A DNA stretch of 36,061 nucleotides from a virus. The position numbers were made by a program, and so were the translations under genes. Positions 1 through 8,911 of the stretch are shown here, piece after piece; the stretch's first letter is position 1; each line of letters starts with the position of its first letter. The stretch covers positions 1-36,061 of the IMG/VR virus record IMGVR_UViG_3300025601_001251; one strand, given 5' to 3'. The notes under the pieces are model-generated. The model was given only the letters and a program-made list of their open reading frames with translations. It searched no databases and had not been told where the DNA came from.

Positions 1-1224
1 CCACCAGCACACAAAGTTGATATTGAAGAAGTTAAGCGTAATCCCAAAGCAATACACAACACGCCCGAAAAGAAGCAAGACAGGGCGCAGATGCAGGCAG
101 GAGAACGTCCGCCAGGTTGTGAGTACTGCTGGAAGATTGAAGATATCAAACGTGATAACATTTCTGACCGTGTGTATAAAAGTAAAATATATACTATAAA
201 GGAATTAGACGATGCATATCAATCAGATGCAACAGGAGACGTGGACTTACGAACTTTGGAAATCAGTTTCGATAGGACTTGTCAATTTGCTTGCAGTTAT
301 TGCAACCCTGCTTTTAGTAGTACATGGGTTAAGGATATCAAATCAAACGGAAGTTATACTGGGCTTGTTTCTGACGGGCGTAATCATTTTACCCATGCTC
401 ATGACAGTGCGCAGTTGTACAAATTCGGCGAGGAAAATCCTTATGTTGAGGCGTTCTTCAAGTGGTGGGAATCAGACCTACACCGAACGCTAGACGAACT
501 ACGCATTACAGGTGGCGAACCACTAATGAGTGGCTACACCTGGAAACTTATAGACTGGTTTAAACAAAACAAAGGCAAGAGTAAAACACGCTTGGCGATT
601 AACAGTAACTTAGGTAAGGATATAGATGTAGATAGATTGTTCGACAGTGTAGACCAACCTATAGACCTATATACTAGCAACGAAAGTTGGGATAAACAAG
701 CAGAGTATATACGTGACGGCCTGGAATGGGAACTGTGGTGTGATAACATAAACAAAGTACTAAAAGTACATAGAAATAAATTGCGTGGGTTACATGTAAT
801 GTGTACAATTAATGCATTGTGTTTGGAAAGTCTGACTGCCTTTTTAGATTTATTAGTTGGATGGAAATCAAAACACGGTAAACATGCTGTAAGTTTTACA
901 CTTAATATCTTACGCTTCCCTAGTTTCCAAAGTCCGTTGGTGTTCCCTGAAGAAATTAGAATTAAACACAAAGAACGTTTACGCACATGGTTGGATTATC
1001 AAACGGCACGACCAATTGGGCAGTTGTTGCATGAACATGAGATTAACCACATCATACGATTAATTGATTACTTGGATGTAGTAGAAACACCACATTCAGA
1101 CACATTCGACATGCCCAAACTACACAACGACTTTAAACAGTTTCACGAACAGTATGACAAACGCAGAGGAAAGAACTTGACAGAGACTTTTCCAGAACTA
1201 GCAGATTGGTACAATGGACTCTAA
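1..1224 (+). CDS. Radical SAM protein (twitch/SPASM-like), 5' partial
   Basis: The reading frame is open from base 1, so the N-terminus lies outside the window. The internal ATG at 91 is not the natural start, because the conserved-looking EYCW segment and about 30 residues before it are already in frame. The radical-SAM cluster motif CX3CX2C (C-QFA-C-SY-C) is encoded at about 280-303, and a GGEP motif follows at about 510. Family knowledge: such enzymes bind a [4Fe-4S] cluster, cleave S-adenosylmethionine and make a 5'-deoxyadenosyl radical; the N-terminal cysteine pairs usually bind an auxiliary cluster. The substrate is unknown. It is the first of five similar genes and overlaps the next by 11 nt, so co-expression is likely. 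Confidence 0.88.
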   Translation, partial: PPAHKVDIEEVKRNPKAIHNTPEKKQDRAQMQAGERPPGCEYCWKIEDIKRDNISDRVYKSKIYTIKELDDAYQSDATGDVDLRTLEISFDRTCQFACSYCNPAFSSTWVKDIKSNGSYTGLVSDGRNHFTHAHDSAQLYKFGEENPYVEAFFKWWESDLHRTLDELRITGGEPLMSGYTWKLIDWFKQNKGKSKTRLAINSNLGKDIDVDRLFDSVDQPIDLYTSNESWDKQAEYIRDGLEWELWCDNINKVLKVHRNKLRGLHVMCTINALCLESLTAFLDLLVGWKSKHGKHAVSFTLNILRFPSFQSPLVFPEEIRIKHKERLRTWLDYQTARPIGQLLHEHEINHIIRLIDYLDVVETPHSDTFDMPKLHNDFKQFHEQYDKRRGKNLTETFPELADWYNGL

Positions 1225-2542
1225 AAAATTTTACAACAAAGGCTACGACTACATGAGTCGCAAGCCGTACTTTGCAGAACTAGAAGACTTGACTGAGAAA
1301 CAAACAGACTTGTTAATGGACAGCAAAACGTTTTGCATGTTGCCCTGGATGCACATGCATGCATTTCCAGATGGCAGAGCATATCCTTGTTGTCTAAGTG
1401 ATTATTGGCATCCTGTAGGTGACTTACGCAAGCATACTATGGAAGAGGTATGGAATCAAGACGATTACAAAACAATGCGTACAAATATGCTTGCAGGTAA
1501 AGAGTGTAAAGAATGTACCAAGTGTTACGAGCAAGAACAACACGGTGCATTTAGTATGCGCAACGATTCAAACAGAAACTACGGTCATCACATAGCAGAA
1601 GCAGAGCAGACTAATGCAGATGGTTCTGTAGATGATTTTAAAATACGCTACTGGGACGTTAGGTTCAGTAACCTGTGTAACTTTAGCTGTAGAAGTTGTG
1701 GTCCTATCTTTAGCAGTAATTGGTATAATGACCATGTAAAACTGTATAATCGTAAGCCAGATGTACTGGGTAGGGACATGGCACGAGTAGAGTATACTGC
1801 GGGCAACGAAGACAGTATGTTGGAACAAATGGAACAGCATATTCCACATTTAGAGCAGGTGTATTTTGCAGGTGGCGAACCACTTATAATGAAAGAACAT
1901 TATTATCTATTAGACAAACTAATAGAGTACGGTAAGACAGATGTGCGAATACAGTACAATACAAACTTTAGCGAAATGCGTTATAAAAACAAACATGTAT
2001 TCGATTACTGGCAACATTTTACGAATGTTAGTGTTGGCGCCAGTTTAGATGCTAGTGGTGCTAGAGCAGAGCTTATGCGCAAAGGCACAGATTGGAAACA
2101 AACAGTTGAGAACAGACAACGCATGTTAAAAGAAGTACCGCATGTGGACTTTTATGTAAGCGCAACCGTGAGTGCAATGAACGTGCTACACGTGCCAGAC
2201 TTTCACAAAGAGTGGGTAGAGTTAGGGCTAATTGAAGCAAAAGACTGGAATATTAATATATGTCAGTCACCAGACTGGTACAGACCAGATATATTTACAA
2301 CGGAATTTAAAAAGAATGTTATAACGCCCAAGTACAAAGAACATATTGCATGGTTAGACCCGCAGGACAGTTTACGTCGTGCCATTAATGGCTATGAGAG
2401 TGTGTTGAGTTTATTACAAGGACAAGATAACAACAAGCAGTGGCCTGAGTTTGAGCAACAAATTGCAAAATTAGATGTTATAAGAAACGAAAACTTCTGG
2501 GACACATTCCCTGAGTACAAGGAACTAAATGGAACTTCCTAA
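1214..2542 (+). CDS. Radical SAM protein with N-terminal twitch cysteine module
   Basis: The 442-residue frame has CX3CX2C at C155/C159/C162, an AGGEP motif at 219-223, and an N-terminal module with C41-M-L-P-W, a CC pair at 59-60 and cysteines at 98, 101 and 104. That layout is typical of radical-SAM proteins carrying a shortened SPASM (twitch) domain for an auxiliary Fe-S cluster. The start is uncertain. ATG 1214 overlaps the previous gene by 11 nt, but ATG 1316 would put CMLPW six residues from the N-terminus, as in the genes at 2529 and 5007. No good ribosome binding site decides between them. It overlaps the next gene by 14 nt. Substrate unknown; modification of a peptide, protein or small metabolite is possible. 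Confidence 0.9.
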   Translation: MDSKKFYNKGYDYMSRKPYFAELEDLTEKQTDLLMDSKTFCMLPWMHMHAFPDGRAYPCCLSDYWHPVGDLRKHTMEEVWNQDDYKTMRTNMLAGKECKECTKCYEQEQHGAFSMRNDSNRNYGHHIAEAEQTNADGSVDDFKIRYWDVRFSNLCNFSCRSCGPIFSSNWYNDHVKLYNRKPDVLGRDMARVEYTAGNEDSMLEQMEQHIPHLEQVYFAGGEPLIMKEHYYLLDKLIEYGKTDVRIQYNTNFSEMRYKNKHVFDYWQHFTNVSVGASLDASGARAELMRKGTDWKQTVENRQRMLKEVPHVDFYVSATVSAMNVLHVPDFHKEWVELGLIEAKDWNINICQSPDWYRPDIFTTEFKKNVITPKYKEHIAWLDPQDSLRRAINGYESVLSLLQGQDNNKQWPEFEQQIAKLDVIRNENFWDTFPEYKELNGTS

Positions 2543-3734
2543 AACAATATGCATGCTACCTTGGATTAGCATAGAAGCTAGTCCAATTGGATCCGCAAGA
2601 CCTTGCTGTTTGGCAATAGACGAAATAACAGATGAGTCAGGCGAAAAGTATGACTTAAACAAAGACAATTTGCAGACAATATACAACAGCAAGTACATGC
2701 AAGACTTACGGCAACAATTTAGAAATGGTGAGAAACCAGAGACCTGCACACGCTGTTGGCAAGAAGAAGCCGCAGGCCGTGCAAGCAAACGCATACACAG
2801 TAGGATCCGACTAAAAGAGTTTGTTGACAAAGTAGACTATGCTAACGACAAACCAGACCAATTATGGTTTGTGGATTTAAAGCTGGGGAACATTTGTAAC
2901 CTAAAGTGTCGTATATGCGGAAGTTGGAGCAGTAGTAAATGGGCACAAGAAGAAATAGATTATATACCCGAATTGAAGAACAAAAAGAGCCACTTGGCAT
3001 ACAAGTTCTTGCAACAAGGACAATGGCCAAGAAAGACACAAGCCTTCTGGGACAACCTACGTGAACTACTACCCAACATCAAGTATCTAGAATTCACTGG
3101 CGGTGAGCCATTTATGATCAAAGAACACTTTGAATTGCTACAGTATGCAGTAGATCAAGGCTACGCCAAAGACATTGACATACACTACAACACAAACGGT
3201 ACACAATGGCCAGATGCGTATGAGTTATGGAGTCACTTTAAACGTGTGGATATTGCATTCAGTATCGACAACGTAGGCAAGCGTTTTGAATACGAACGCT
3301 ACGGTGCTAAGTGGAACGAAGTAGAAGACAACATAAGACGTTTTCATAAACTGCGTGATCGCAACATAAGAAAAATTACCACACAAGTGTGCATGACCAT
3401 TAACGCACAAAATGTTTATTACTTAGAAGAACTATGCGAGTGGGTAAACACACAAACGTTCAATGATCATTACTTTAACATGTTACACGATCCTAAGCAC
3501 ATGTGTATTGATGGATTGACACCAGTAGCAAAACGTATTGTGGTGGAGAAGTTACTTAACGGTAAATTCATGCCCAAACATAAAGCAGAAATCATGCGCA
3601 TTGTAAAATTTATCGAAAATGGTGCAGGAACTGACGGCGAAGAGTTTGTGTTTAAGATGCAACAAACTGATAGATATCGTAAAGAAAGTTTTTCAGACAC
3701 ACACCCGGAAATAGCAAAGGCAATGGGGTACTAA
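2529..3734 (+). CDS. Radical SAM protein with N-terminal twitch cysteine module
   Basis: This 401-residue protein starts with MELPKTICMLPW, so the N-terminal cysteine module begins almost at residue 1 (C8, C26, C27, C73, C76). The radical-SAM cluster motif is C123/C127/C130, followed by a TGGEP motif in the usual position. The ATG lies inside the end of the upstream radical-SAM gene (14-nt overlap), which implies translational coupling. The protein is a paralogue of the upstream enzyme, not a copy: spacing and surrounding residues differ throughout, so different substrates or sequential reactions are plausible. An 8-nt gap separates it from the next gene. The fold assignment is firm; the function is not known. 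Confidence 0.92.
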   Translation: MELPKTICMLPWISIEASPIGSARPCCLAIDEITDESGEKYDLNKDNLQTIYNSKYMQDLRQQFRNGEKPETCTRCWQEEAAGRASKRIHSRIRLKEFVDKVDYANDKPDQLWFVDLKLGNICNLKCRICGSWSSSKWAQEEIDYIPELKNKKSHLAYKFLQQGQWPRKTQAFWDNLRELLPNIKYLEFTGGEPFMIKEHFELLQYAVDQGYAKDIDIHYNTNGTQWPDAYELWSHFKRVDIAFSIDNVGKRFEYERYGAKWNEVEDNIRRFHKLRDRNIRKITTQVCMTINAQNVYYLEELCEWVNTQTFNDHYFNMLHDPKHMCIDGLTPVAKRIVVEKLLNGKFMPKHKAEIMRIVKFIENGAGTDGEEFVFKMQQTDRYRKESFSDTHPEIAKAMGY

Positions 3735-3741
3735 CAAGACT

Positions 3742-5010
3742 ATGGAATTAAAGAAAATAATAGATAGTAAATCATACAGAAAATTTAAAGGGGCGGATTG
3801 GCCTCAGTATGACGATTTTATTAATGACAACTATAGTGTTTCTCCTACCATTGACAATGAATTAAGTAATTTTGTTGGCGTAATGGAGGAACATTATAAA
3901 GATATAGCATCTAAGTCAACCGAAGAGTTGTCAACATCAATTCAAACACGCCAGGATCAAGTTTTTTATAACAAATCATATACTGGAACAAACAGGTGCA
4001 GGGAACCATGGGAAACAATGGGAGTCAATGAAAACGGGAATGTTTTTTTATGTGCTTGCTCAAGTTGGATTCCTATTTTCTTAGGCACAGTATTGGATTC
4101 AAAAAACATTTACGAAATATTAAATTGCAACCAAGCAAAGAAAATTAGATTCGAGATTCTTAAAGATAGATATTACTACTGCAATTCTAGTATATGTACG
4201 TTTTTCCAGTCTGCTAACCCAGCATCGCACAAAAAAACGTACACTGATAAAGATCAAATACCTTTAGAGTTAGACGATCAAGATGATTCAAATCTTTGTG
4301 TTACACAAATACCAAAAAATTTAGTTTTTGATTTTGATATTAGCTGTAATTTTAAGTGTCCGAGTTGTAGAGTAGAATATCAAAATTACAACAATGATCT
4401 CATTATAAGACCAATTAATGATACGATATCTGAAAAGATTAAAAAATTGATAATTGACGAAATCAAGGACCAACCTATAATTATCAGATGGGCTGGCGGC
4501 GAGCCATTTATAAGTGACGTTTATTTAGAACTGCTTGACTACATAATAGATAGTGGTAAAACAAACATACAGAATATTATACACACAAATGGCAGTGTCC
4601 TTATTGCAAAGAAAGACTTAGTGTTGAAGTTACTTCCTTATATCTCAGAGTTACGTATAAGTTTTGATGCAGGCTGTGAGCAAACCTATAAACTAACACG
4701 AGTTGGCGGACAGTGGGACAACCTATTAAAAAATGTAAAATTTGTTAAAGATCTAATAGAAGAAAATAATTTTAAAACAAAGTTATCTGCTGACTTTGTA
4801 GTACAAAAGAGTAATTATAAAGATCTACCTCTATTTGCTAACCTGTGTAGAGAGTTTGGATTGTCGATGAATATACAAAAAATGTGGAATTGGGATACCT
4901 GGGACAAAGAAGTTTTTTATGACATGAATGTATATGATAGCAAACATTATTTGTACGACGATTTAAAAGAATATTTTAAGTTAGCTAATTTACCAATGGC
5001 CGAAAATTGA
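3742..5010 (+). CDS. Divergent radical SAM protein with extended N-terminus
   Basis: The 422-residue protein has the cluster motif C202-NFK-C-PS-C209 and an AGGEP motif at 251-255. Unlike its neighbours it has about 85 extra residues before a degenerate version of the cysteine module (C86-R-E-P-W, C104/C106, C147/C152). Its codon use is clearly richer in A and T than the flanking radical-SAM genes, with many AAA, AAT, ATT and TTT codons, which suggests separate acquisition. It ends in a TGA that overlaps the TTG start of the next gene (TTGA). Family knowledge supports SAM radical chemistry; I cannot assign a substrate. Confidence 0.85.
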   Translation: MELKKIIDSKSYRKFKGADWPQYDDFINDNYSVSPTIDNELSNFVGVMEEHYKDIASKSTEELSTSIQTRQDQVFYNKSYTGTNRCREPWETMGVNENGNVFLCACSSWIPIFLGTVLDSKNIYEILNCNQAKKIRFEILKDRYYYCNSSICTFFQSANPASHKKTYTDKDQIPLELDDQDDSNLCVTQIPKNLVFDFDISCNFKCPSCRVEYQNYNNDLIIRPINDTISEKIKKLIIDEIKDQPIIIRWAGGEPFISDVYLELLDYIIDSGKTNIQNIIHTNGSVLIAKKDLVLKLLPYISELRISFDAGCEQTYKLTRVGGQWDNLLKNVKFVKDLIEENNFKTKLSADFVVQKSNYKDLPLFANLCREFGLSMNIQKMWNWDTWDKEVFYDMNVYDSKHYLYDDLKEYFKLANLPMAEN

Positions 5011-6293
5011 AATCAAAAACATTATGCATGGCACCGTGGACACACACGTATCTGAGTCCACAGACAGAAAGACGTTTATGTTGTGCATCACGTGAACCAG
5101 CACAAAACTTTGAACAGTACATAGATACAAAAGCAGGTACTGGTACTTATATACCTATTACATTAGAACAGCATTGGAATAGTGAACACATGCGTAGTGT
5201 GCGCAAGCGCATGATGGCAGGAGAAACGTTACCAGAGTGTGAAGTGTGCAATGACAAGTTATTAAACACTGACGTTTACCGCTCATATTTTAACAGTTTA
5301 TTTGGGCATAAGTACTTACACGCAGTAGAAACAACTGACGAAACAGGTTACACCTCCATGGAGCCAATCTCCTGGGATTATCGATTCAGTAACCTATGTA
5401 ACTTCAAATGCCGTATGTGCGGCGACATGCTGTCCAGTGCATGGGAAACTGAGCAAAAACAGCATGACATGGTCAATTGGCACGATCCAAAAAACAGTTG
5501 GATGCGCCCCGAGGTCAAGAATCAGATTGAACATTTCCAAAGTACTCAAGTTGAACAAGAGTTTGCACAAGCGGTAGAGGACCACCGTGTCGAGGAAGTC
5601 TATTGGGTAGGCGGTGAACCTCTCATGTACGAGCAACACTGGAAGTACATGCAGAGAATAATTGAACTGGGAGATGGAAAAAATGTTTATGCAAGGTACA
5701 ACACTAATCTTAGTAGGATCACTTATCGCGGTTGCGATCTTTACAGTGATATTTTACCTGGGCTTCGCGACTGGCAAATATGCGCAAGCATTGACGGTAC
5801 AGGCACAATTGGAGAGTATGTCAGAACAGGTCTTGACTATCCGGAGTGGCTTGAAAATTTTAAACGAGGAGTTAGTACAGCTACTCATAGAAGACAAATG
5901 AGAATAGACTTCACGCTTACCTTACCGGGTATGTTTGAAGTCGTTCCAATAATCAAACTAGCACGTGAGCTTAATGTAGATATCTTGGCTAAAGTTGTTT
6001 TCAGCTTTAGCCCGGATATTGCGTTGAGTCCACTAGCACTACCAAAATCTATTTTACATAAATGGGTGGACGAACTGTTGCCGGACACACATGGTGCAAT
6101 GCATGATGTACTACAGCAACTTAAATCACGTCCTACGTTTGACGAACAATGGCCAAATGAATACAAACAAGGACTTGCAAAAGGCAAGGCTCGTGTGTTA
6201 CAATTAGAAAGTATTAGAACGCAATCAACTACAATGGATGAAATATTGTCCAAGAGACCAGACGTATATGAGTGGTGGAATCAAATCAGTTAA
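5007..6293 (+). CDS. Radical SAM protein with N-terminal twitch cysteine module, TTG start
   Basis: This 428-residue enzyme has the cluster motif C131-NFK-C135-RM-C138, a VGGEP motif at 201-205, and an N-terminal module with C7-M-A-P-W, C25/C26 and C78/C81. The start is chosen as TTG at 5007. It overlaps the previous stop as TTGA and keeps CMAPW, whereas the first ATG (5028) falls just after C7 and would remove that cysteine. It is the fifth and last radical-SAM gene of the array and overlaps the following unknown gene. The chemistry is assigned from the motifs; the substrate and product are unknown. Confidence 0.9.
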   Translation: MKSKTLCMAPWTHTYLSPQTERRLCCASREPAQNFEQYIDTKAGTGTYIPITLEQHWNSEHMRSVRKRMMAGETLPECEVCNDKLLNTDVYRSYFNSLFGHKYLHAVETTDETGYTSMEPISWDYRFSNLCNFKCRMCGDMLSSAWETEQKQHDMVNWHDPKNSWMRPEVKNQIEHFQSTQVEQEFAQAVEDHRVEEVYWVGGEPLMYEQHWKYMQRIIELGDGKNVYARYNTNLSRITYRGCDLYSDILPGLRDWQICASIDGTGTIGEYVRTGLDYPEWLENFKRGVSTATHRRQMRIDFTLTLPGMFEVVPIIKLARELNVDILAKVVFSFSPDIALSPLALPKSILHKWVDELLPDTHGAMHDVLQQLKSRPTFDEQWPNEYKQGLAKGKARVLQLESIRTQSTTMDEILSKRPDVYEWWNQIS

Positions 6294-7416
6294 GGTAGTA
6301 CTACGTAATCCTTTAGACAAAAAAGATCAGTTAGACTACACAATAGAATTAACAGATACCCAATTGGCGCAGGACTGGGCGAGTGCATTGCAGGTAGAAT
6401 TACGAAGCAACAGACTATTAGAAAAAAATTATTGCTTTATGGGCTTCCCCCATTCGCCGCGCAACTTGCCCTATCTGTGTCGCGAAATAAATGATTCGAT
6501 ATACCGTATTAATATTTTTAATCGCACAGGTATTTGGCAGCAAGCGGGACTTAAACCTTACATAATAGAAGATTACTTTACGCCAGACACTGTCCGATTC
6601 GGTGATGAATATCCTGTTGGCTATGATAGTGACAACTTGGGCCTTGGGGTCAAGCATGGTGCAATGAATAGACTACATAACTACTTCGAAGTACTGCAAG
6701 GCACTGTAGAAAATCTAAGTCCTTATTACAAACATGCAGATTTTGAAACCAAATACGCTATTAGGCAACTAAACAACTTATGTCACGAATCAGAAACGCT
6801 TATTCTAAGTCAACGTAAACAAGCAACAGTGCCAGACTGGGTACGTCCTAGTCAGATTACAACATTCTTGCAAGCATTACGTTTTGAGCTAACGGACGAG
6901 CATAGGAAAGATTTTATTGCAAACGGATACGACAGAGAGTTTGGTGGAGTATACATGCACTGGACACAAATTGGCAAAACACTGATGGAAGTGTTTAGGG
7001 ATGAGCATGCACCAGAATTAACTGACACGGTATGTGAAGCAATTACTCATTTACAATACTACTCGGGAGAGTTTGATGTAGAGTGGGGTAAAACAATACG
7101 CTATGTTGATGGTTACGAGTGGCACAATAAAGAAATTGATGACTTTACTAATTGGTTAGAACTTAACGGCATGGACCCAACTGATCCACAGTTAAGTTTA
7201 GGGCATGCAAAAATTGGACAAGTATTGCTGACAGAAAGTTTTGGACAATGTCATCCCCAAGCAATACTACAACATCTTAGCAATCACTTAGACATTTACC
7301 GTATAGAAGTTGGAGACGTGAGTAATACGTTTGATTATTGTTGGGGTGACCATAACTACAAACAAACGCAAATAGACATGATGAGGCCAGGGTATGAACA
7401 TAGTAGCAGGGGGTGA
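6268..7416 (+). CDS. Conserved-looking protein of unknown function
   Basis: The frame is open from ATG 6238, but the ATG at 6268 is preferred: it gives a 26-nt instead of a 56-nt overlap, and the protein then begins MSGGIKSVKVVLRN. The 382-residue product has no signal peptide or membrane segment. It is rich in Trp, Tyr and His, with segments such as YMHWTQIGKTL and YYSGEFDVEW. I recognise no characterised domain; my impression that similar proteins occur in marine phage genomes is memory, not a search. Its position between the radical-SAM array and SGNH-like genes, with overlaps on both sides, makes a shared pathway likely. Confidence 0.75.
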   Translation: MSGGIKSVKVVLRNPLDKKDQLDYTIELTDTQLAQDWASALQVELRSNRLLEKNYCFMGFPHSPRNLPYLCREINDSIYRINIFNRTGIWQQAGLKPYIIEDYFTPDTVRFGDEYPVGYDSDNLGLGVKHGAMNRLHNYFEVLQGTVENLSPYYKHADFETKYAIRQLNNLCHESETLILSQRKQATVPDWVRPSQITTFLQALRFELTDEHRKDFIANGYDREFGGVYMHWTQIGKTLMEVFRDEHAPELTDTVCEAITHLQYYSGEFDVEWGKTIRYVDGYEWHNKEIDDFTNWLELNGMDPTDPQLSLGHAKIGQVLLTESFGQCHPQAILQHLSNHLDIYRIEVGDVSNTFDYCWGDHNYKQTQIDMMRPGYEHSSRG

Positions 7417-8206
7417 TAGTTTCGTATACGGTAGTGAATTAAAAGACTGCATACGTGCGCATAGTCACAGCACATTTCCTGCATTGTTGGCACATGATAT
7501 TAAACAAACATATAGATGCACAGCCTGGCCCGGTATAGGCAACGATGCTATTGCACGTAGAGTGATTGATGAAGTTTATGTATACCGCATGCACGGCACT
7601 CAGGTCCGTGATTTATTTGTTATTGTAAACTGGACATTCCCTGGCAGGTATGAATTTAGATTCAACTACGACACAGGGCAACGCACAGGTAATTGGTACG
7701 CTATTACTCCGCACACCGCAGATATCAAATTAGAAAATCCTATAGCAAGAATGCAAAGCGAGCACATTGCTAGAGCTACGCAAAAAGGTATGGCAGGTTT
7801 TGCTGAAACTTTCTACAAACATGTAGGTGGGGATTACTGGGACACATACCAATCGTTAAAAGAAATAGTGTATCTGCAAAACTACTTAATTGCAAACGGA
7901 ATAAAGTACATGTTCACATGTGCAGATAACAGTATCTTGTGCAATAAATTGATACATGACGCTAGTAACAGATCAATGAAGATGTGTGATGATAACATCA
8001 ACATGCTAGTCAAGGAGATCAAAGATCGACAACAAAACTGGTTTTGGTTTCCGGATGGTGAAACAGGCCCAAGAGGTTTTTACCAGTGGGCAATGGAAAA
8101 TAAATACCCTAGTGGAGAAACACATCCACTAGAAGAAGCGCACGATGCCGCTTATCAACTTATGAAGGACAAGTTCAATGAACTGGTTAAAGAACCTTTG
8201 GAATAG
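7394..8206 (+). CDS. SGNH/GDSL-hydrolase-like protein (1 of 4)
   Basis: The 270-residue protein begins MNIVAGGDSF, giving the GDS block I at residues 7-9 with the expected nucleophile S9. It has G49-N50-D51 (GxND block III) and a C-terminal HPLEEAH segment that could supply the last His of the triad. Family members are esterases, lipases and carbohydrate deacetylases; on glycans they add or remove acyl groups. There is no signal peptide, so it probably acts in the cytoplasm. The ATG lies 23 nt inside the previous gene. Removal or transfer of an acyl group on a sugar made by the neighbours is an inference from context. Confidence 0.75.
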   Translation: MNIVAGGDSFVYGSELKDCIRAHSHSTFPALLAHDIKQTYRCTAWPGIGNDAIARRVIDEVYVYRMHGTQVRDLFVIVNWTFPGRYEFRFNYDTGQRTGNWYAITPHTADIKLENPIARMQSEHIARATQKGMAGFAETFYKHVGGDYWDTYQSLKEIVYLQNYLIANGIKYMFTCADNSILCNKLIHDASNRSMKMCDDNINMLVKEIKDRQQNWFWFPDGETGPRGFYQWAMENKYPSGETHPLEEAHDAAYQLMKDKFNELVKEPLE

Positions 8207-8279
8207 AATCATCCTAGAAATACGCTATCGTAAAAAGCTCAAAGAACTTAAAAAACGAGATCCTTTTATTTACAAATGA
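8178..8279 (+). CDS. 33-residue basic micro-ORF between two SGNH genes
   Basis: An ATG inside the end of the upstream SGNH gene opens a 33-codon frame that stops in ATGA, overlapping the start of the next SGNH gene at 8276. The product is very basic in its middle (RYRKKLKELKKRD) and ends DPFIYK. Both ends are coupled exactly as for the surrounding genes, and it fills what would otherwise be the only gap in this stretch. I have an unverified memory of short phage proteins with similar endings. Function unknown; nucleic-acid or partner binding is possible from charge alone. Confidence 0.6.
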   Translation: MNWLKNLWNRIILEIRYRKKLKELKKRDPFIYK

Positions 8280-8911
8280 TTTTAACAATAGGCGACAGTT
8301 TTACCTACGGTGCAGAACTTGACAATCGTGAACAAGACGCATGGCCGTATCTATTGGGAAGAGAATTAGACTTTGGAGTTTACAACCTTGCTGTACCTGG
8401 GGGTAGTAACGATAGGATGTTTAGGGTTACTATTGACCGGGTTGTACAAAATAATTATGAACTAGTAATATGCGCTTGGACTGAACCGTCAAGACTTGAT
8501 TTAATGTTCGGAGGAAAAGAGCTACAAATAACCAGTGCTAGTTATCATCACCACACTAGGTTCCCGTGGATTAAACAGTATTATGCAGAACACTATGATG
8601 TAGCACACGCAACACAAACTTGGTTAGCAAAGGTATTAGCACTACAAGATCTTTTAAAACAGCGTAGACAAAAGTATGTGTTTGTTAGTATGGACGGGCA
8701 CTGGGACGACTACCACTATAAGAATATTGGTTTACAGCATATGGCTGATGCAGTAGACAAAGAACACTACTTGGGTTGGCCTCATGAGGGATTCACGCAT
8801 TGGCAGGATGGTTGTCCGTTAGGCCCAAATGGACATCCATTGGAACTTGGACATCAACGAATAGCAGATAAAATTTATGAACATATTAGGAATAAGCAGT
8901 GGTTTTCATGA
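8276..8911 (+). CDS. SGNH/GDSL-hydrolase-like protein (2 of 4)
   Basis: This 211-residue protein starts MILTIGDSF, with GDS at residues 6-8 and GGSND at 42-46. It ends with NGHPLELGHQ, which can supply the catalytic His. All three visible blocks fit an SGNH hydrolase fold, and the size matches a minimal single-domain member. No signal peptide is present. It starts in an ATGA overlap with the micro-ORF and its 3' end overlaps the carbamoyltransferase gene by 35 nt. By context it may act on the same glycan or metabolite as the carbamoyltransferase. An esterase with another substrate cannot be excluded. Confidence 0.78.
   Translation: MILTIGDSFTYGAELDNREQDAWPYLLGRELDFGVYNLAVPGGSNDRMFRVTIDRVVQNNYELVICAWTEPSRLDLMFGGKELQITSASYHHHTRFPWIKQYYAEHYDVAHATQTWLAKVLALQDLLKQRRQKYVFVSMDGHWDDYHYKNIGLQHMADAVDKEHYLGWPHEGFTHWQDGCPLGPNGHPLELGHQRIADKIYEHIRNKQWFS

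Noticed and set aside
212-493. 93-residue plus-strand frame with hydrophobic segments inside the first radical-SAM gene
   Set aside because: It is fully contained in a gene with clear motifs, has no ribosome binding site and shows no family resemblance.
5662-5901. 79-residue plus-strand frame with a membrane-like helix inside the fifth radical-SAM gene
   Set aside because: It lies wholly within a firmly assigned gene in another frame and has no coupling to neighbours, unlike the real small genes here.
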